Below are positions 10,184 to 20,480 of a stretch of DNA of 64,000 bases, piece after piece. The DNA lies in the NCBI GenBank assembly GCA_949987705.1, contig OX465281.1:178822516-178886515 (forward strand), read 5' to 3'. The translations under genes and the position numbers were made by a program. The notes under the pieces are model-generated. The model saw only the letters and a list, made by a program, of their open reading frames with translations. It did no database searches and was not told the DNA's origin. The first letter of the stretch is position 1. Each line of letters opens with the position of its first letter. The DNA comes from Thereva unica. Lineage: Eukaryota; Arthropoda; Insecta; Diptera; Therevidae.

Positions 10184-12399
10184 TGTAACGGTCGGCAATG
10201 TCCGAAGGCGCAAGTCAAATAAATCTCTCACGAAAAAAAAATTAATCATCATAAATTGCCGTTGCTAAGCAATGTTTTATTAAAGAATTCTTTTTTTAAA
10301 GAATCCCTCTATTCGTGCCTTTTGGCCCATTCATTTCCCTATTTTTGGTTCATCTCCTTTTTCTAATAATTATCCACCAATTTGTTGCCCACGCAACATT
10401 TTTCCCCATGGACGCTCCGGACGGCGTCTAATAACTTAGCCAATCAGGTCGCGACACCTGGATCCCACCACAAAAAAATCGTTTCACAAAAATTATTTGG
10501 TATGGGTGGAACAGGAAAACGAATAATCCATTCCCTCATTCCATTATAATTATTCATAATTCCTCTTTTGGGCAATCGCAATTTGACCGAATAAAAGACG
10601 GTGGCAATAAGGAATTGCTCCATGTAAACGCGATTTTTGGTGAAGAAACTGTGGTGGGAGGAAAAAGCTTGAGCTGCTGGCGTCGGTCTTTCATTCATTA
10701 AGTAGGCAGCAGGCATCAGAGTCGGGTCTCGAAAAGAAAAAAAACGCGATTGTGGAGTTGTGTCGTGCACTGCGGGTTTTTTTAATAATTCAAGTTCAGT
10801 TGGTGTTTTCCACGGAAATTTTCAGCGAAGCCGCCACCATTTAGTAAATGCCAAAAAAAATAAGTGCAGCTGATTTGCCAGAAGCGGATTTTATCGTATC
10901 GTTGTCTTGGCAGGCCGAAGGCGTAGCGGTGGTGTTCGTTCTCGGTTGACCTCAAGTGTTTTATATCTGGTTCTGTGAATCCCCAGTTTCTGTAGTACAA
11001 AACGAGCATAAGGCTGATTTAAACAACAATAATGAAGAAGAAAAAAAGGAAAACCTTAATAAGATAATAAGTATCCACCAAATAAAGAAGAAGAAACAAA
11101 TAAAGAGACAGAAGCGAAAACTCCAATGAAATATCTAATAATAATAATAATTGGCTGATTGGAAAAAGAAATAGGGTAACTATATCTCCTTTTCATGATG
11201 ATAATTAGTAATATAGAAATCTCCAATTGAATTTGTAACAATGTGGGAAAGCAGTTATTTTTATAGATCACTTAAATATAGATGTAAGATGTGCATTTCT
11301 TAAGCTGCTAGGTCAGTCTTATTTAAATTTTTTTGTATCCATATTTGTTTTTGACTCAAACCGAATTTTTCCGTAGTATGAATTATTTGTTGCATATAAA
11401 AAGAAGAAAGGAAGAAAAAAAAACTTACAAACTAGGAATGCACTGTAATTTACAATTTCTTTTTGAACACGAATGTACATTGATTATATATTGTTAAGTT
11501 TCTTTGTAAGCAGGTCAGAGATTTTAAAAAAAAAAAAAAACAAACAACTAAAATAAAAAAATTATATTTTGTAAAGACAAATGAATCATTATGGCCAGTA
11601 GTCATTCACAATAGCATGCAAATACAATAATAATAATGATTGCAAAGTAACAAAAATAAAGAAAAAAAGAAATAATAATGATCGTATATTTCTTGAGTGA
11701 ATACTTACTTTTTTTTTGCTTTTTCTTCATTATTTATGTAGCATAAATTTATATATAAAACTCGTCACATTATCGGGATTAACCAGCAATAGATGAACAT
11801 GGAATAAAGATGAATCCCTTTTCTCCTGCAATCACTTGTTATTTTTTTCTTTTCCCTGTCTTTTCTTTCTTTCGATTGATATGTAGATAAGTAGTGGACA
11901 GGCCGGAAGCATGGTTGCCGGTGGGAAGGCTGTGCGCCCCGCACCCCCTAACGTAAGTACTTGCAGGTTTTAAGTTTTTTTCAGCATTCTACCCCGTACG
12001 CGTCCGTTCGCATGGCTGCGACCCCGAATCCCCTTTAGCCCTCGATGGCCCCGGACAGGTCCCATATCGCCCCCTCTTGATTTTTATTTGGTTCTTAGTG
12101 GCACGTAAAGTTTAGTTTGTTTAAACTGTCGCCCCTTCCTTGTCTCCGTGCCCCACGAACCCCCCCCATCCGGCGAGCTAGTTAGAGCACAGCTAGACGT
12201 GCCCAACCAGGTGTAGTGGAGGCAAAACAAGTTTTCCTAGGCGATCTCCCTTTCTTTGGACCTCGTCCAGCCACACTTTCGGTCATTAGTGACCCCTTCC
12301 CTTTCCTTTTTTTTTGTAATTTTGTTTGCGGCCCCTTGTGGCAGTGAGACTCTTCAGTCCTTCTTCGAGCATAAGCTCAAACAACCCCCGACAGTTACA
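10184..12399 (+). repeat. 3' LTR of the LARD-like element
   Basis: 2216 bp, a copy of 3827-6050 apart from two homopolymer lengths. It is followed directly by the ACAG target duplication (12400-12403) and then the rest of the foldback arm. Confidence 0.9.
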
Positions 12400-12444
12400 A
12401 CAGCTTACCTCGTGGTTTACTATCGTAAGGTTTTTGAACGCGCT

Positions 12445-12912
12445 CCGGATGACGTTTTAATCGGCTAAAATGTTATTGGTTTGTAATAGGAGATGAAACT
12501 CAAAAAACATGTTTGTTGTGTAATTTCGATAAAAATAATTGTTATTACATGTTGTAATTGCATTATTTTTTCCAAATACGATTTTTCATAACGTTTTTAT
12601 TCAGTTTTGAGCAGGAAATTCAAATTTTTAAAAATATAATTTTTATTTTGTTTTATACTGATAACGTCGAACACTCGAAAAAATCTGAAAAATATATGTG
12701 TTTATCAGCTGCTCGTAGGTAATCATCCCTGAAAATTTCAAAACAGTACCATGAATCTACTGAGAAATAATGCAAAAATAATTTTTCAAATATTTTTTTA
12801 CATTTGAATTTCGCGCCAAAAAAATAAAAAAAAAATATCTGGATACTTGTTTTGAGATGAACAATACGTGTGAATTTTTTCAGATTTTTTGTTTGATAAT
12901 ATTATGATAAAT
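12445..12912. other. AT-rich stretch, nothing recognised
   Basis: It lies between the end of the foldback element and a Helitron-like end fragment. It has no open frame of note and only scattered A/T runs. It may be unannotated interior of the older Helitron-like copy into which the P-type transposon inserted. Confidence 0.4.
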
Positions 12913-12951
12913 TTGTTGTCTGTAAAAAGGGTTTACGGACGATAGTTTAAC
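12913..12951 (-). mobile_element. Helitron-like terminal fragment
   Basis: TTTGTTGTCTGTAAA followed by GGGTTTACGGACGATAGTTTAAC also occurs at 37745-37790 (same orientation) and in reverse complement at 34846-34885. It continues after the P-type transposon at 19906 (GTTTAACGTGACAACG), so the transposon split it. Confidence 0.6.
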
Positions 12952-13162
12952 CACAGACAATATAACTATACCCAGATATACCACGCCGAACAAAATTGTG
13001 TCCTAAGGAGATTTTCAAGTGGATTTACTAATTTTCCAGATCGCAAAGCTCGGCATAAGACTGCGCTGAGCTTTTTGCGTATGGAGAAGCGATTCTCAAA
13101 AAGCTTTGAAGTTATCTCCAAGCAGACTGCTTGGCTGCCGTCGCCTGCGCAATTTGAGAATG

Positions 13163-13652
13163 AAAAAAAATTTAAAAAAAAAAAAACCGACTTCAAAACT
13201 ACATATACCTATGCATGCATATGTACAAACTTAAACTAAAAAGTAAAAAATAATATTTTAATTACCTCAAAGCAAGAGCCTTAAAGGACAGTTAAAAAAA
13301 TTATTGATATTTATATATGTATGTATCTATTTAATATTTTTAAAAAGTTCATTTTGGAGTCGGTGCCAGCCAAAGGTATGTATTAACGTAAGTTTTCTTT
13401 TGCACCCAAGCTTTCAGGGTATGTATAAACGTAATTGTTCTTTGGCTGGCACCGACTCCAAAATGAACTTTTTAAAAATATTAAATAGATACATACATAT
13501 ATAAATATCAATAATTTTTTTAACTGTCCTTTAAGGCTCTTGCTTTGAGGTAATTAAAATATTATTTTTTACTTTTTAGTTTAAGTTTGTACATATGCAT
13601 GCATAGGTATATGTAGTTTTGAAGTCGGTTTTTTTTTTTTTTAAATTTTTTT
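13163..13652. repeat. Near-perfect hairpin (about 210-bp arms, 64-bp loop) inside the left inverted repeat
   Basis: Bases 13187-13375 are the exact reverse complement of 13440-13628 (189 bp with no mismatch found). The pairing extends through A/T runs to about 13163 and 13652. The loop contains two direct copies of GTATGTAT(T/A)AACGTAA. The arm tips are CCGACTTCAAAA, a motif that recurs inverted at 14155-14166. There is no coding capacity. It looks like an inverted insertion of two element tails. Confidence 0.85.
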
Positions 13653-13752
13653 ATTGAAGTCGGTTAATAAATGTAGAAAGGAGCAAGATTGTAATTCAGT
13701 CGAGGATGGAAAGAAGAAGAAGAGACCACAACACCACCCGGGGGGGAATATA

Positions 13753-13861
13753 ATTTCGAACGGGTAAACCAATTTAACTACTTGGGGTCCACAGTCAGCG
13801 AAGATGAAACGATAGACGTGCAAAGAAGAAAAAACGCCGCAAATAGAACATACTTCTCATG
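13753..13861 (+). pseudogene. LINE reverse transcriptase fragment
   Basis: The plus strand reads FERVNQFNYLGSTVSEDE then DVQRRKNAANRTYF, matching the conserved region downstream of the RT catalytic core in RTE-like insect LINEs (YLGS...SEDG...I..R...A). Only about 35 codons survive before the reading turns into non-coding repeat. Confidence 0.6.
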
Positions 13862-14170
13862 CTTCAGCCGCCATATTGGAACCACAATTTTGATTTTTTT
13901 ACAAAATTGTATTCTACTCGTCATACCCTTTCATTTGATATCCATGAAGGGGGTCGGGAAACAAAATTGCACAATTCGGCCGCCATCTTGGAACCGACCG
14001 CCATTTTTTTACAAAATTTATATGGGACCACCTCTGAGGTATAACGTACCAAACAAAAAAAGAATCATCAAAATCGATTCATAATTGGCGGAGTAATCGC
14101 GTAACATACATAGAACAAAAAAAAACATACATTCGAATTGATAACCTCCTCTTTTTTGAAGTCGGTTAAA
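13862..14170 (-). repeat. LINE-tail-like repeat ending GAAGTCGGTT
   Basis: On the minus strand it reads AACCGACTTCAAAAAAGAGG, then GGTTATCAATTCGAATG and a region resembling 3' tails of RTE-type LINEs in insects (from memory of that family). It includes TCATACCCTTTCATTTGATA, also the core of the 128-bp satellite at 38-42 kb. Together with the hairpin it fills a roughly 1-kb insertion in the transposon's left inverted repeat. Confidence 0.45.
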
Positions 14171-14380
14171 AAGGGCTTGAGTGCACTGCACACACAAATT
14201 AGCATACAAATAGGCATACACAATAAGAAGAATGAATCACCAAAACGAGCATTTAAAAAATTTGCAGTTTTTGTAGTAGAACATCAGATTAGTGATTTAT
14301 ATTTTTTTTATTAGAGACAGACAAAGAACAGATTTAAAGGTGTTGAAACGAAAATAAATAGAGAACAATAATTTAATATC

Positions 14381-14818
14381 GTGATGGATGGGATAATTCG
14401 GACAGTTAAAAAGACGAAAAGTGAATTGAAATCTTCTAAAGCCGGCAACAAATGCTGCTTACCACATTGCGGGCGATCTAGAAGGGAATTTCCTGAAACA
14501 AGGATTTTCAAATTTCCGGGATTTGACAGCCCTCTTTTCAAACTGTGGGTAGATAAGTGTAATTTGTCTGAGGAAATTATTGCAAGGTCGTCATCATTGT
14601 TTTTATGTGACAAACATTTTTCTTCAGACTTAAAAGGTAGCAAGTTTTTAAAAAGAGGTGCTATACCGAATTTGAATTTAGGAGGATCTTTGGAGTCAGA
14701 TGATTCTAGGTCCTTGCTCGATAGTGAAGAACGCGAAATACCGTTAACTTTGCTTCGATCTCCTGGTCATAAACGGAAGAGATCCGAATCTCCTCCTTCA
14801 TATACAAAAAATTTATAG
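14381..14818 (+). CDS. THAP-domain exon/ORF of the P-type transposon
   Basis: 145 codons. A C2CH THAP zinc finger spans about residues 23-100: CCLPHC (Cys pair), FKFPGFDSPLFKLW with the conserved Trp, FLCDKHF (C-x2-H) and AIPNLNL in place of the usual AVPT box. THAP domains bind DNA and form the N terminus of P-element transposases. After the domain the frame ends in a low-complexity Ser/Arg tail at 14818, before any catalytic region, so it is either a first exon or a truncated product. The first part (14381 to about 14516) lies inside the terminal inverted repeat, and an inverted, deleted copy is at 18690-18830. Confidence 0.75.
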   Translation: MMDGIIRTVKKTKSELKSSKAGNKCCLPHCGRSRREFPETRIFKFPGFDSPLFKLWVDKCNLSEEIIARSSSLFLCDKHFSSDLKGSKFLKRGAIPNLNLGGSLESDDSRSLLDSEEREIPLTLLRSPGHKRKRSESPPSYTKNL

Positions 14819-15479
14819 AATGTGCAATTTTATTCCAAAAAGTGTTCCAAACTGTCGGAAGCTATTAACCATTATAGAAAACTAGTTGGGATGTGGGTTT
14901 GCCCCCTTCGGTCCACACAATTAACTTCCTAGTATGATGAACGAAGATGGAATAAACTGACTTCTTACAAAATAGTTATACGTTTAGCACTGGTGGAAAA
15001 TTGGCTAGTATCAGAACTGATGACAAAGCAATACCGAGAGATGCTAGTTCAAATAACTATAATAGTAGTAAATCCACAAGATTTTTCTAGAGAATTTGTT
15101 TTTCCTGAACGTTAGCAAACAACTCCGCATTTCGTTCGCTGCACTAAAACGAGTGTTAAAATTCGTATTGAGCGTGCTGAAGCGCCGTTGACAAACTGAG
15201 AAGCGAATGGCTTCATTTGGAAATTCCAAAGCTTTCCGGAGATATTAGCAAAACTGTAACCGTACTTGTCAGACTTGACCAAAAAGAACAAATTTGGCGG
15301 TAACTACCGGAAATCTTGGGATGAACCGCAATTTCCTGAAACTGTATCACGCGAAGAAAACAATTCCCCGTCAAAAAGTGCTGATCCAAGGTTTGAAAAA
15401 TTCGCGCTGTTTGTAAAGGGTAACGAAAGCAAAACTTGTCAATTTAAGTTCTTTCTGACAATTAGCCGAAGTTTTTTTA
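14819..15479. other. Transposon interior, no recognised gene
   Basis: It lies between the THAP ORF and a tandem repeat. The short open frames show no similarity I recognise. It could hold eroded transposase exon sequence. Confidence 0.35.
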
Positions 15480-16060
15480 TTTAAACAAAAAAGGCCCGAC
15501 CGAATATTATGAAATTTTTTCTGAGCTTCTTCGATTTCTTCGTTAATATTCTTTTTTCGGCACCTCAATGAAGTCGATATAGTTTTTAGTTCGCGCGGTA
15601 TCGTGCAGGTACAAAAATCATAAACGTCGTTTAAACAAAAAAACGGTTCGACCGAATTTTATAAAAAACTTTTCAGATCATATTTTGGTTAATACTCTTC
15701 GAACGCCATGTTAACTAAATAGATATCTTTTATAGTTCGCGCGATATCGTGCAGGCACAAAAATCACTTATGTCACTTAAACCAAAAAACCGCGCGACCG
15801 AATATTATAAAAATCTTTTCAGATTATATTGTCGCTAATACGCTTCAAACGGCATCTCAAGTAAGTCAATATCTTTCGTGGTTCGGGCGATATCGTGCAG
15901 AAACAAAAATCACTTACGCCGTTTAAACAAAAAAACGGCTAGACCGAATTTTATGAAAATCTTTTCAGATCATATTTCGGTTAATACGCTTCGAACAACA
16001 CCTCAACGAAGTCGATATCTTTTTTGGTTCGCGCGATATCGTGCAGGAAAAAACCACATC
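15480..16060 (+). repeat. Tandem repeat, 146-bp period, about four copies
   Basis: The motif TATCGTGCAG recurs at 15599, 15745, 15891 and 16037, exactly 146 bp apart. Each unit also carries TTTAAACAAAAAA.CG and GACCGAATTTTATAAAA. The array ends in a CA-rich run (about 16065-16090). It resembles tandem cores of non-autonomous insertion elements and sits inside the P-type transposon, so it is probably a secondary insertion. Confidence 0.85.
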
Positions 16061-16292
16061 CGTACGCACACACACACACACAAACACACACCATTACTTC
16101 CTCCCAATTTTTTGCTTAAAATGCTCCTGGAACCTTGAAAGATGAAATTACGTGGAAATTTTCGATTTCGATTTTCGGACCGATTACAAGAACTTCCTAT
16201 ACTGGGAAGTTAAAAAAATAATTTTTTAAAAAAGCAAAATTCAAATTTAAACAAAATTATGATTAGATTAAGGAATAAGGTTAAAGAGTAAA

Positions 16293-16717
16293 ATGATTTT
16301 AAGACGAAGGCCGATAACTTCGTGGAATGACGACGAAAAAATATTTGCACAAAATTTATATTATCGATCTACTTCAGCGTATTTATTTTTAAGGAATGTA
16401 CTCAAATTGAATTTGCCAAGTTTGTCCTCATTAAATCGCTGGAATTTAATCAAAAATCTGCAACCAGGAAACAATATGTGCATCATGAACGCTCTTCAAA
16501 ATGCAGTCAAAAACATGAACAGTGTTGAAAAAATGCTTTTTAATCTTCGATGAAGTTTCGATTAGACACAATTTATCAATACAATTCATCAGTAGACATT
16601 ATAGACGGTTTAGTGGACTTGGGATTTATAAGAGAAGATGCACTTGGCTGTGCCATCTGTGTCTTTATGTTGAGTGAGAGGACTAATTACCAATTGGAAG
16701 TTCATAATTCATTAATA
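16293..16717 (+). pseudogene. P-type transposase, N-terminal/catalytic-start fragment
   Basis: Residues ITSWNDDEKIFAQNLYYRST, then LPSLSSLNRWNLIKNLQPG, match the helix-turn-helix region preceding the RNase-H-like core in P/THAP9 transposases. In another frame FDEVSI (first catalytic Asp region) follows, and in a third frame SSVDIIDGLVDLGF and ALGCAICVFML. At least two frameshifts (near 16550 and 16590) separate these blocks, so it is dead. It lies on the same strand as the THAP ORF. Confidence 0.65.
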
Positions 16718-16749
16718 ATTTGGAACTAATTGTTAAAGAACTTATGGAG

Positions 16750-16993
16750 CAAGTTGAATTACTTGGCCTTGATAGTATATGCAGAAAACGAAAATTATTT
16801 TGATCAAAGGACTGATGATTTTAATTCGGAGAATATTCCTAACAGAATAACGTCAACAAGATATTTTTGTGGCCACATTGCCCACCGAATCACTTGTGAA
16901 CATTGCAGAGAACTCTCATAATTGAACAAGATGAAATTATATCATTTCCTTCTGAAATGTTTATAGGTACTAAAAAAAATTATAAAACGTCAG
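16750..16993 (+). pseudogene. P-type transposase, late fragment before an intron
   Basis: The frame reads NIPNRITSTRYFCGHIAHRI and CEHCREL, like the Y-F-(A/C)-G-(Y/H) block and Cys pair near the C terminus of THAP9-type transposases. A different frame continues to TKKNYKTSG, immediately followed by CAG/GTAGTG at about 16993. That fits a splice donor joining to 18101. Confidence 0.5.
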
Positions 16994-18100
16994 GTAGTGT
17001 GTTTCGATAGCAGCTTGGCTGAACCTCTGCACGCTAAAGGATCTGGAAAGAAAGTAATTTTTCCAAAAAAAAAAAATAGTGATCGCAGAAAAACCAAAAA
17101 AAGAGAAGAGAGACACTTAACCGACGGGATTCGAACTCGGTTCACCTGATCAGCAGCCTGTAATCTTTCCTACCCGCCAGCCAGGTTCACGGATCAACGA
17201 GGCTTGGATTGATACTTGAATAGATTTTAGCAATGTTCCGTATATATCAAATTCATTAACGACTCCGGGCCAGGTGTATTTTTTAAGTCAATAACTCACT
17301 CGAGAATAGAAACTCACAATCTCCACATAAATTTACCATTTATTCTGTTAACAATTTCACTTTTCATAATTTCAAAATTTACGATCACAATGGTTCATAA
17401 TTTTTCACTAAATTCGACTCTTTAATTTTTATTTAAAATACAGATTGAGTTCAATGTTTATTATAATGTAATATCCAAAAAATATTTGTTCTTTATTACT
17501 AATAATATACCTATTTATGATTTTTCATCGCCTTTTCCGAATTCCTCGTCGTTGCAGATTTTGGTTTCGTGGGCTTCCGTGGAGTTCCACTGTGACTCGA
17601 TCAAAAAAGAGGATGTCCCGTTTCTTCTTCTCCCTTATATTAGCTCTCCTTAGCGGTTGGGGTGAAAGACTTTCCCGCTCCTGCTGAGGTCATCGACCTA
17701 GCGCCTTCCCATTGTAGGTGGTTCTTGGAATTCGGTCGTTGACCCACATCTATCATTGCGAATATTCCCCTTCGTGGTGAATTTCGTCGATTTTCGCCTG
17801 ACGGTGCCTTTCAATTTTCAATGTTGTCATCCTGGCAGATTTTGACAGTATCGTTTTGTTTTCAAGTTCTTGTGGTTTTGTTGATTTTGATGTTCTTGTG
17901 TTTTTGGTGATTTTGTGGTGTCATTAATTATTTTGTGACGAGTTCGCAATCGTGGAAATAATATTACTAAGGAGTCGTGTTGGTGTTACATCGATGGATT
18001 CATATGACGATTTTATGTTGCGTGACAAGCGAGGGGATGCTGTCGCTGAAGTGGTATTTTTTTCCTCTGATTTTAATTGTACTTTATCCTTTTGTTGAAG
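16994..18100 (+). other. Putative transposase intron carrying a tRNA-like insertion
   Basis: It starts GTAGTG and ends TTATCCTTTTGTTGAAG. Joining across it gives TSG-LIIPEHSD, matching the GGLIIPS-like block of P-type transposases, so the borders look real. The content includes the tRNA-like sequence and a stretch near 17560-17960 of unknown nature. Confidence 0.45.
17118..17212 (-). ncRNA. tRNA-like sequence (SINE head or tRNA-derived RNA)
   Basis: The minus strand contains TGGCTGGCGGG (A-box-like) and, about 35 nt on, GAGTTCGAATCC (near-perfect B box). The latter sits in a T-arm-like stem, followed within about 30 nt by a T7 run that could end Pol III transcription. I could not fold a full functional tRNA with a clear anticodon, so a tRNA-derived SINE head is the better guess. 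Confidence 0.45.
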
Positions 18101-18438
18101 GGTTGATCATCCCGGAACATAGTGACTTTGGAAGCTTATGTCCACCTTCTGATTTATTTTTCAAAATATGCAAGATACATATTAAAGTATTTGAAAAATT
18201 TTTCACTAATGACATACAAATACGGAAAATAAAACATTGCATAGTTGAACAAAGCATATCTTGTACAAATGATAGTGAATATAAATTCTGGTTTCAAGAA
18301 GATCATCCTTGCTTTCTACATAGAAAAGCAATATTAAGTTTCCTGACAAAAGTTCTAATTCGTAAGCATTGCGCGTGGATAGTTAATAAAAAGAAAAGGA
18401 CGAATAATAGTAAATTAAATACTTTGGCTCACATATGA
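18101..18438 (+). pseudogene. P-type transposase C-terminal exon
   Basis: The frame reads GLIIPEHSDFGSL, then FFKICKIHIKVFEKFF, and ends shortly after FLHRKAILSFLTKVLIRKHC, matching the helical C-terminal domain of P/THAP9 transposases. The end of the open frame (THAHI-like tail, stop at 18438) is close to the usual C terminus. AATAAA near 18480 could be the poly(A) signal. The exon is intact but its upstream partners are broken. Confidence 0.55.
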
Positions 18439-18840
18439 AGAAACAATAGTTTGTAAGATGTAGAAAAATGCAAATGAAAAAATAAATATTATTCGAAACA
18501 AGAAAATTTCTTTTATTCTGAAAATTTGATAAATCCAGAACATAACTTATCCCCACATTTCATAATTATTAGCGCAGCCCGACCTGAAAAATCATAAATT
18601 GAGGAATTTAAAATATACGCTCATGGTCACGGCATGTTTATTAGGAACTGAGCAGGTTACGGATTTCGACAAAAACTGCAAATTTTTTAAATTTGAAAAT
18701 CCTTGTTTCAGGAAATGCCCTTCTAGACCGCCCGTAAGCAGCATTTGTTGCCGGCTTTAGAAGATTTCAATTCACTTTTCGTCTTTTTAACTGTCCGAAT
18801 TATCCCATCCATCACGATATTAAATTATTGTTCTCTATTT

Positions 18841-19502
18841 CCCAGTAGGACCGGTAAGCTTACAGAAGTACTGAAATCAGCACTTACTGGTAAGGGGTAG
18901 GCCTTACCACTTCCTTTTACAGAAGTGCTTACTTTTACACACGATGTCATGGGGGGTAAGGCCTTACTTTAGTACTTACCTTAGAGTACTTATAGAACTG
19001 CTCATTTGTAAGGGGTATAGTAAGGCAGCAAATGGAACATTGCAAAAAGAGATATTCATGGGCGCCTGTGGATATGTGATCCGGTGTCGAAATGCTTTTA
19101 TTTTTTTCATCTTTTACAAACGCCTTTTTTTCCAAGCCCGAGAGTGGCTTTACCTAAGCAGTCCCCCAACTAAATTCTCCACTTCTCCAAAGCTGCTTGT
19201 CCTCCGTATCGAATGAGAGCCGGGCTATTGAGTATGCTAATGTCGCATTTTATGTCGCATACAATTGCCCGTTTTCTTTTTTTCCATACAATTTACGAAA
19301 ACTCCAGGAAAGCTCCCTTGAGTCATCGGGCAGATTCTCACTTGTTTGGGTATAATTCTAGACTACACCTTACCATCTGCCCTCTCTTGTAATGGGGTTT
19401 GTAAGGGCTCATCTAGCACCAAGAAAATAAGGAGTACCCCTTACCAGATGAGTACTTACTTCAGTGCTCCATCGGTAAGGCCTTCCTAGAATTCCTACTG
19501 GG
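18841..19502. mobile_element. 662-bp MITE inserted in the right inverted repeat
   Basis: The ends are CCCAGTAGGA and TCCTACTGGG. Subterminal GGTAAG/CTTAC(C) motifs recur many times in both orientations. Comparison with the uninterrupted left copy (14345-14375) shows a flanking duplication of only about TT. There is no coding capacity. Confidence 0.75.
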
Positions 19503-20480
19503 TTATTTTCGTTTCAACACCTTTAAATCTGTTCTTTTGCCTGTCTCTAATAAAAAAAAATATAAATCACTAATCTGATGTTCTACCACAAAAACTGCAA
19601 ATTTTTTAAATGCTCGTTTTGGTGATTCATTCTTCTTATTGTGTATGCTTATTTGTATGCTAATTTGTGTGTGCAGTGCACTCAAGCCCTTTTTCATTCT
19701 CAAATTGCGCAGGCGACGGCAGCCAAGCAGTCTGCTTGGAGATAGCTTCAAAGCTTTTTGAGAATCGCTTCTCCACACTCAAAAAGCTCAGCGCTGTCTT
19801 ATGCCGAGCTTTGCGATCTGGAAAATTAGTAAATCCACTTGAAAATCTCCTTAGGACAAAATTTTGTTCGGCGTGGCATATCTGGGTATAGTTATATTGT
19901 CTGTGGTTTAACGTGACAACGCCATGAGAAAACATTGATGAAATGACTTTTTTATTATCAAACATTTAATCTATTGTGATGATTTATGCGCCATCTGTTT
20001 GTGAAAAAGCATAATCAACGATTGTCGATAACAACTCTGTTTGATGCCTGAACTAATGATTTATGTACTAAACTAAAATTTAAACGCGCGATAAGTGAAG
20101 ACAACTTCAAGCTTCTGGACGAAAAGAAAAGAACATACCACTAGGCTCGAGAAAAGGGACTCGAGAAGGTTCCAGAACTTAAATAAAGGTGGAGCTTGGA
20201 TATAAAAGCGGCTTGCAGGCGCTGAGAGAGTCAGTTTTGATTTGAAAGGCGATAAAAGTGTTTTAAAGTGAGAACAGTGAAAAGTAGTGATTTAAAAGTG
20301 AACTATAAAGCGATAGATAGAATTTAATAGTGCGAGATAGTACATTAAAAGTGATTATAGCGAACTGTAAGAATTGTGTTTGTGTTTTGGGTTGTGATAA
20401 ATAAATTATTGTGTGGATAATTAAAAAGTGTATTTCTTAATTAATCCTACGAATCCGTTAAGCCGTAAAAACGTAACAAT

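Larger units (their letters stand above)
3827..12399 (+). mobile_element. LARD-like non-autonomous LTR retrotransposon (8.57 kb)
   Basis: Two direct 2.2-kb LTRs (3827-6050 and 10184-12399) flank a 4.1-kb interior. The termini are TGTAACGG...AGTTACA. The 4-bp sequence ACAG is duplicated at 3823-3826 and 12400-12403, and removing the element restores the foldback arm exactly. A TGGCGCCCAACG primer site follows LTR1, setting plus orientation. No gag, protease, RT or integrase is visible in any frame of the interior; the longest open frames are under 100 codons and resemble nothing. Large LTRs with a non-coding core match the LARD class known from plants. It would need proteins supplied by an unidentified partner. 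No good polypurine tract precedes LTR2, which ends in a pyrimidine-rich stretch then TATCCGCGT. Confidence 0.85.
3229..12444. mobile_element. Foldback/MITE element with nested inverted repeats, split by an LTR element
   Basis: The left arm (from GCGCGTTCAAAAAC at 3229 through the GGTAAACCACGAGG stretch) is the reverse complement of the right arm (3765-3826 continued at 12404-12444, ending GTTTTTGAACGCGC). Inside, 3542-3577 and 3684-3714 form a second inverted pair around GCTAACCATGCTC. Without the inserted LTR element (3827-12399 plus one copy of ACAG) the element is about 640 bp. It has no coding capacity, so it is a non-autonomous foldback DNA element. Its own target duplication is not clear. 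Confidence 0.75.
12952..19905 (+). mobile_element. P-type (THAP) DNA transposon with very long terminal inverted repeats
   Basis: The termini CACAGACAATATAACTA and its inverse TAGTTATATTGTCTGTG are flanked by a 7-bp direct duplication GTTTAAC (12945-12951 and 19906-19912). Removing the element restores the Helitron sequence GATAGTTTAACGTGACAACG seen at 37770. The inverted repeats total about 570 bp per side once later insertions are removed (left: 12952-13162 plus 14171-14516; right: 18690-18840 plus 19503-19905). The element encodes a THAP domain and P-type transposase segments, all broken. P elements usually give 8-bp duplications, so the 7-bp one is slightly atypical. Confidence 0.75.

Noticed and set aside
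16064..16095. CA-rich run as a CRISPR-like or regulatory repeat
   Set aside because: Simple microsatellite at the end of a tandem-core insertion; eukaryotic context.
17977..18100. N-terminal extension of the 153-codon frame ending at 18438 (hydrophobic, signal-like)
   Set aside because: A splice acceptor at 18100 gives a motif-matching join to the upstream transposase block, so the extension is better read as intron.
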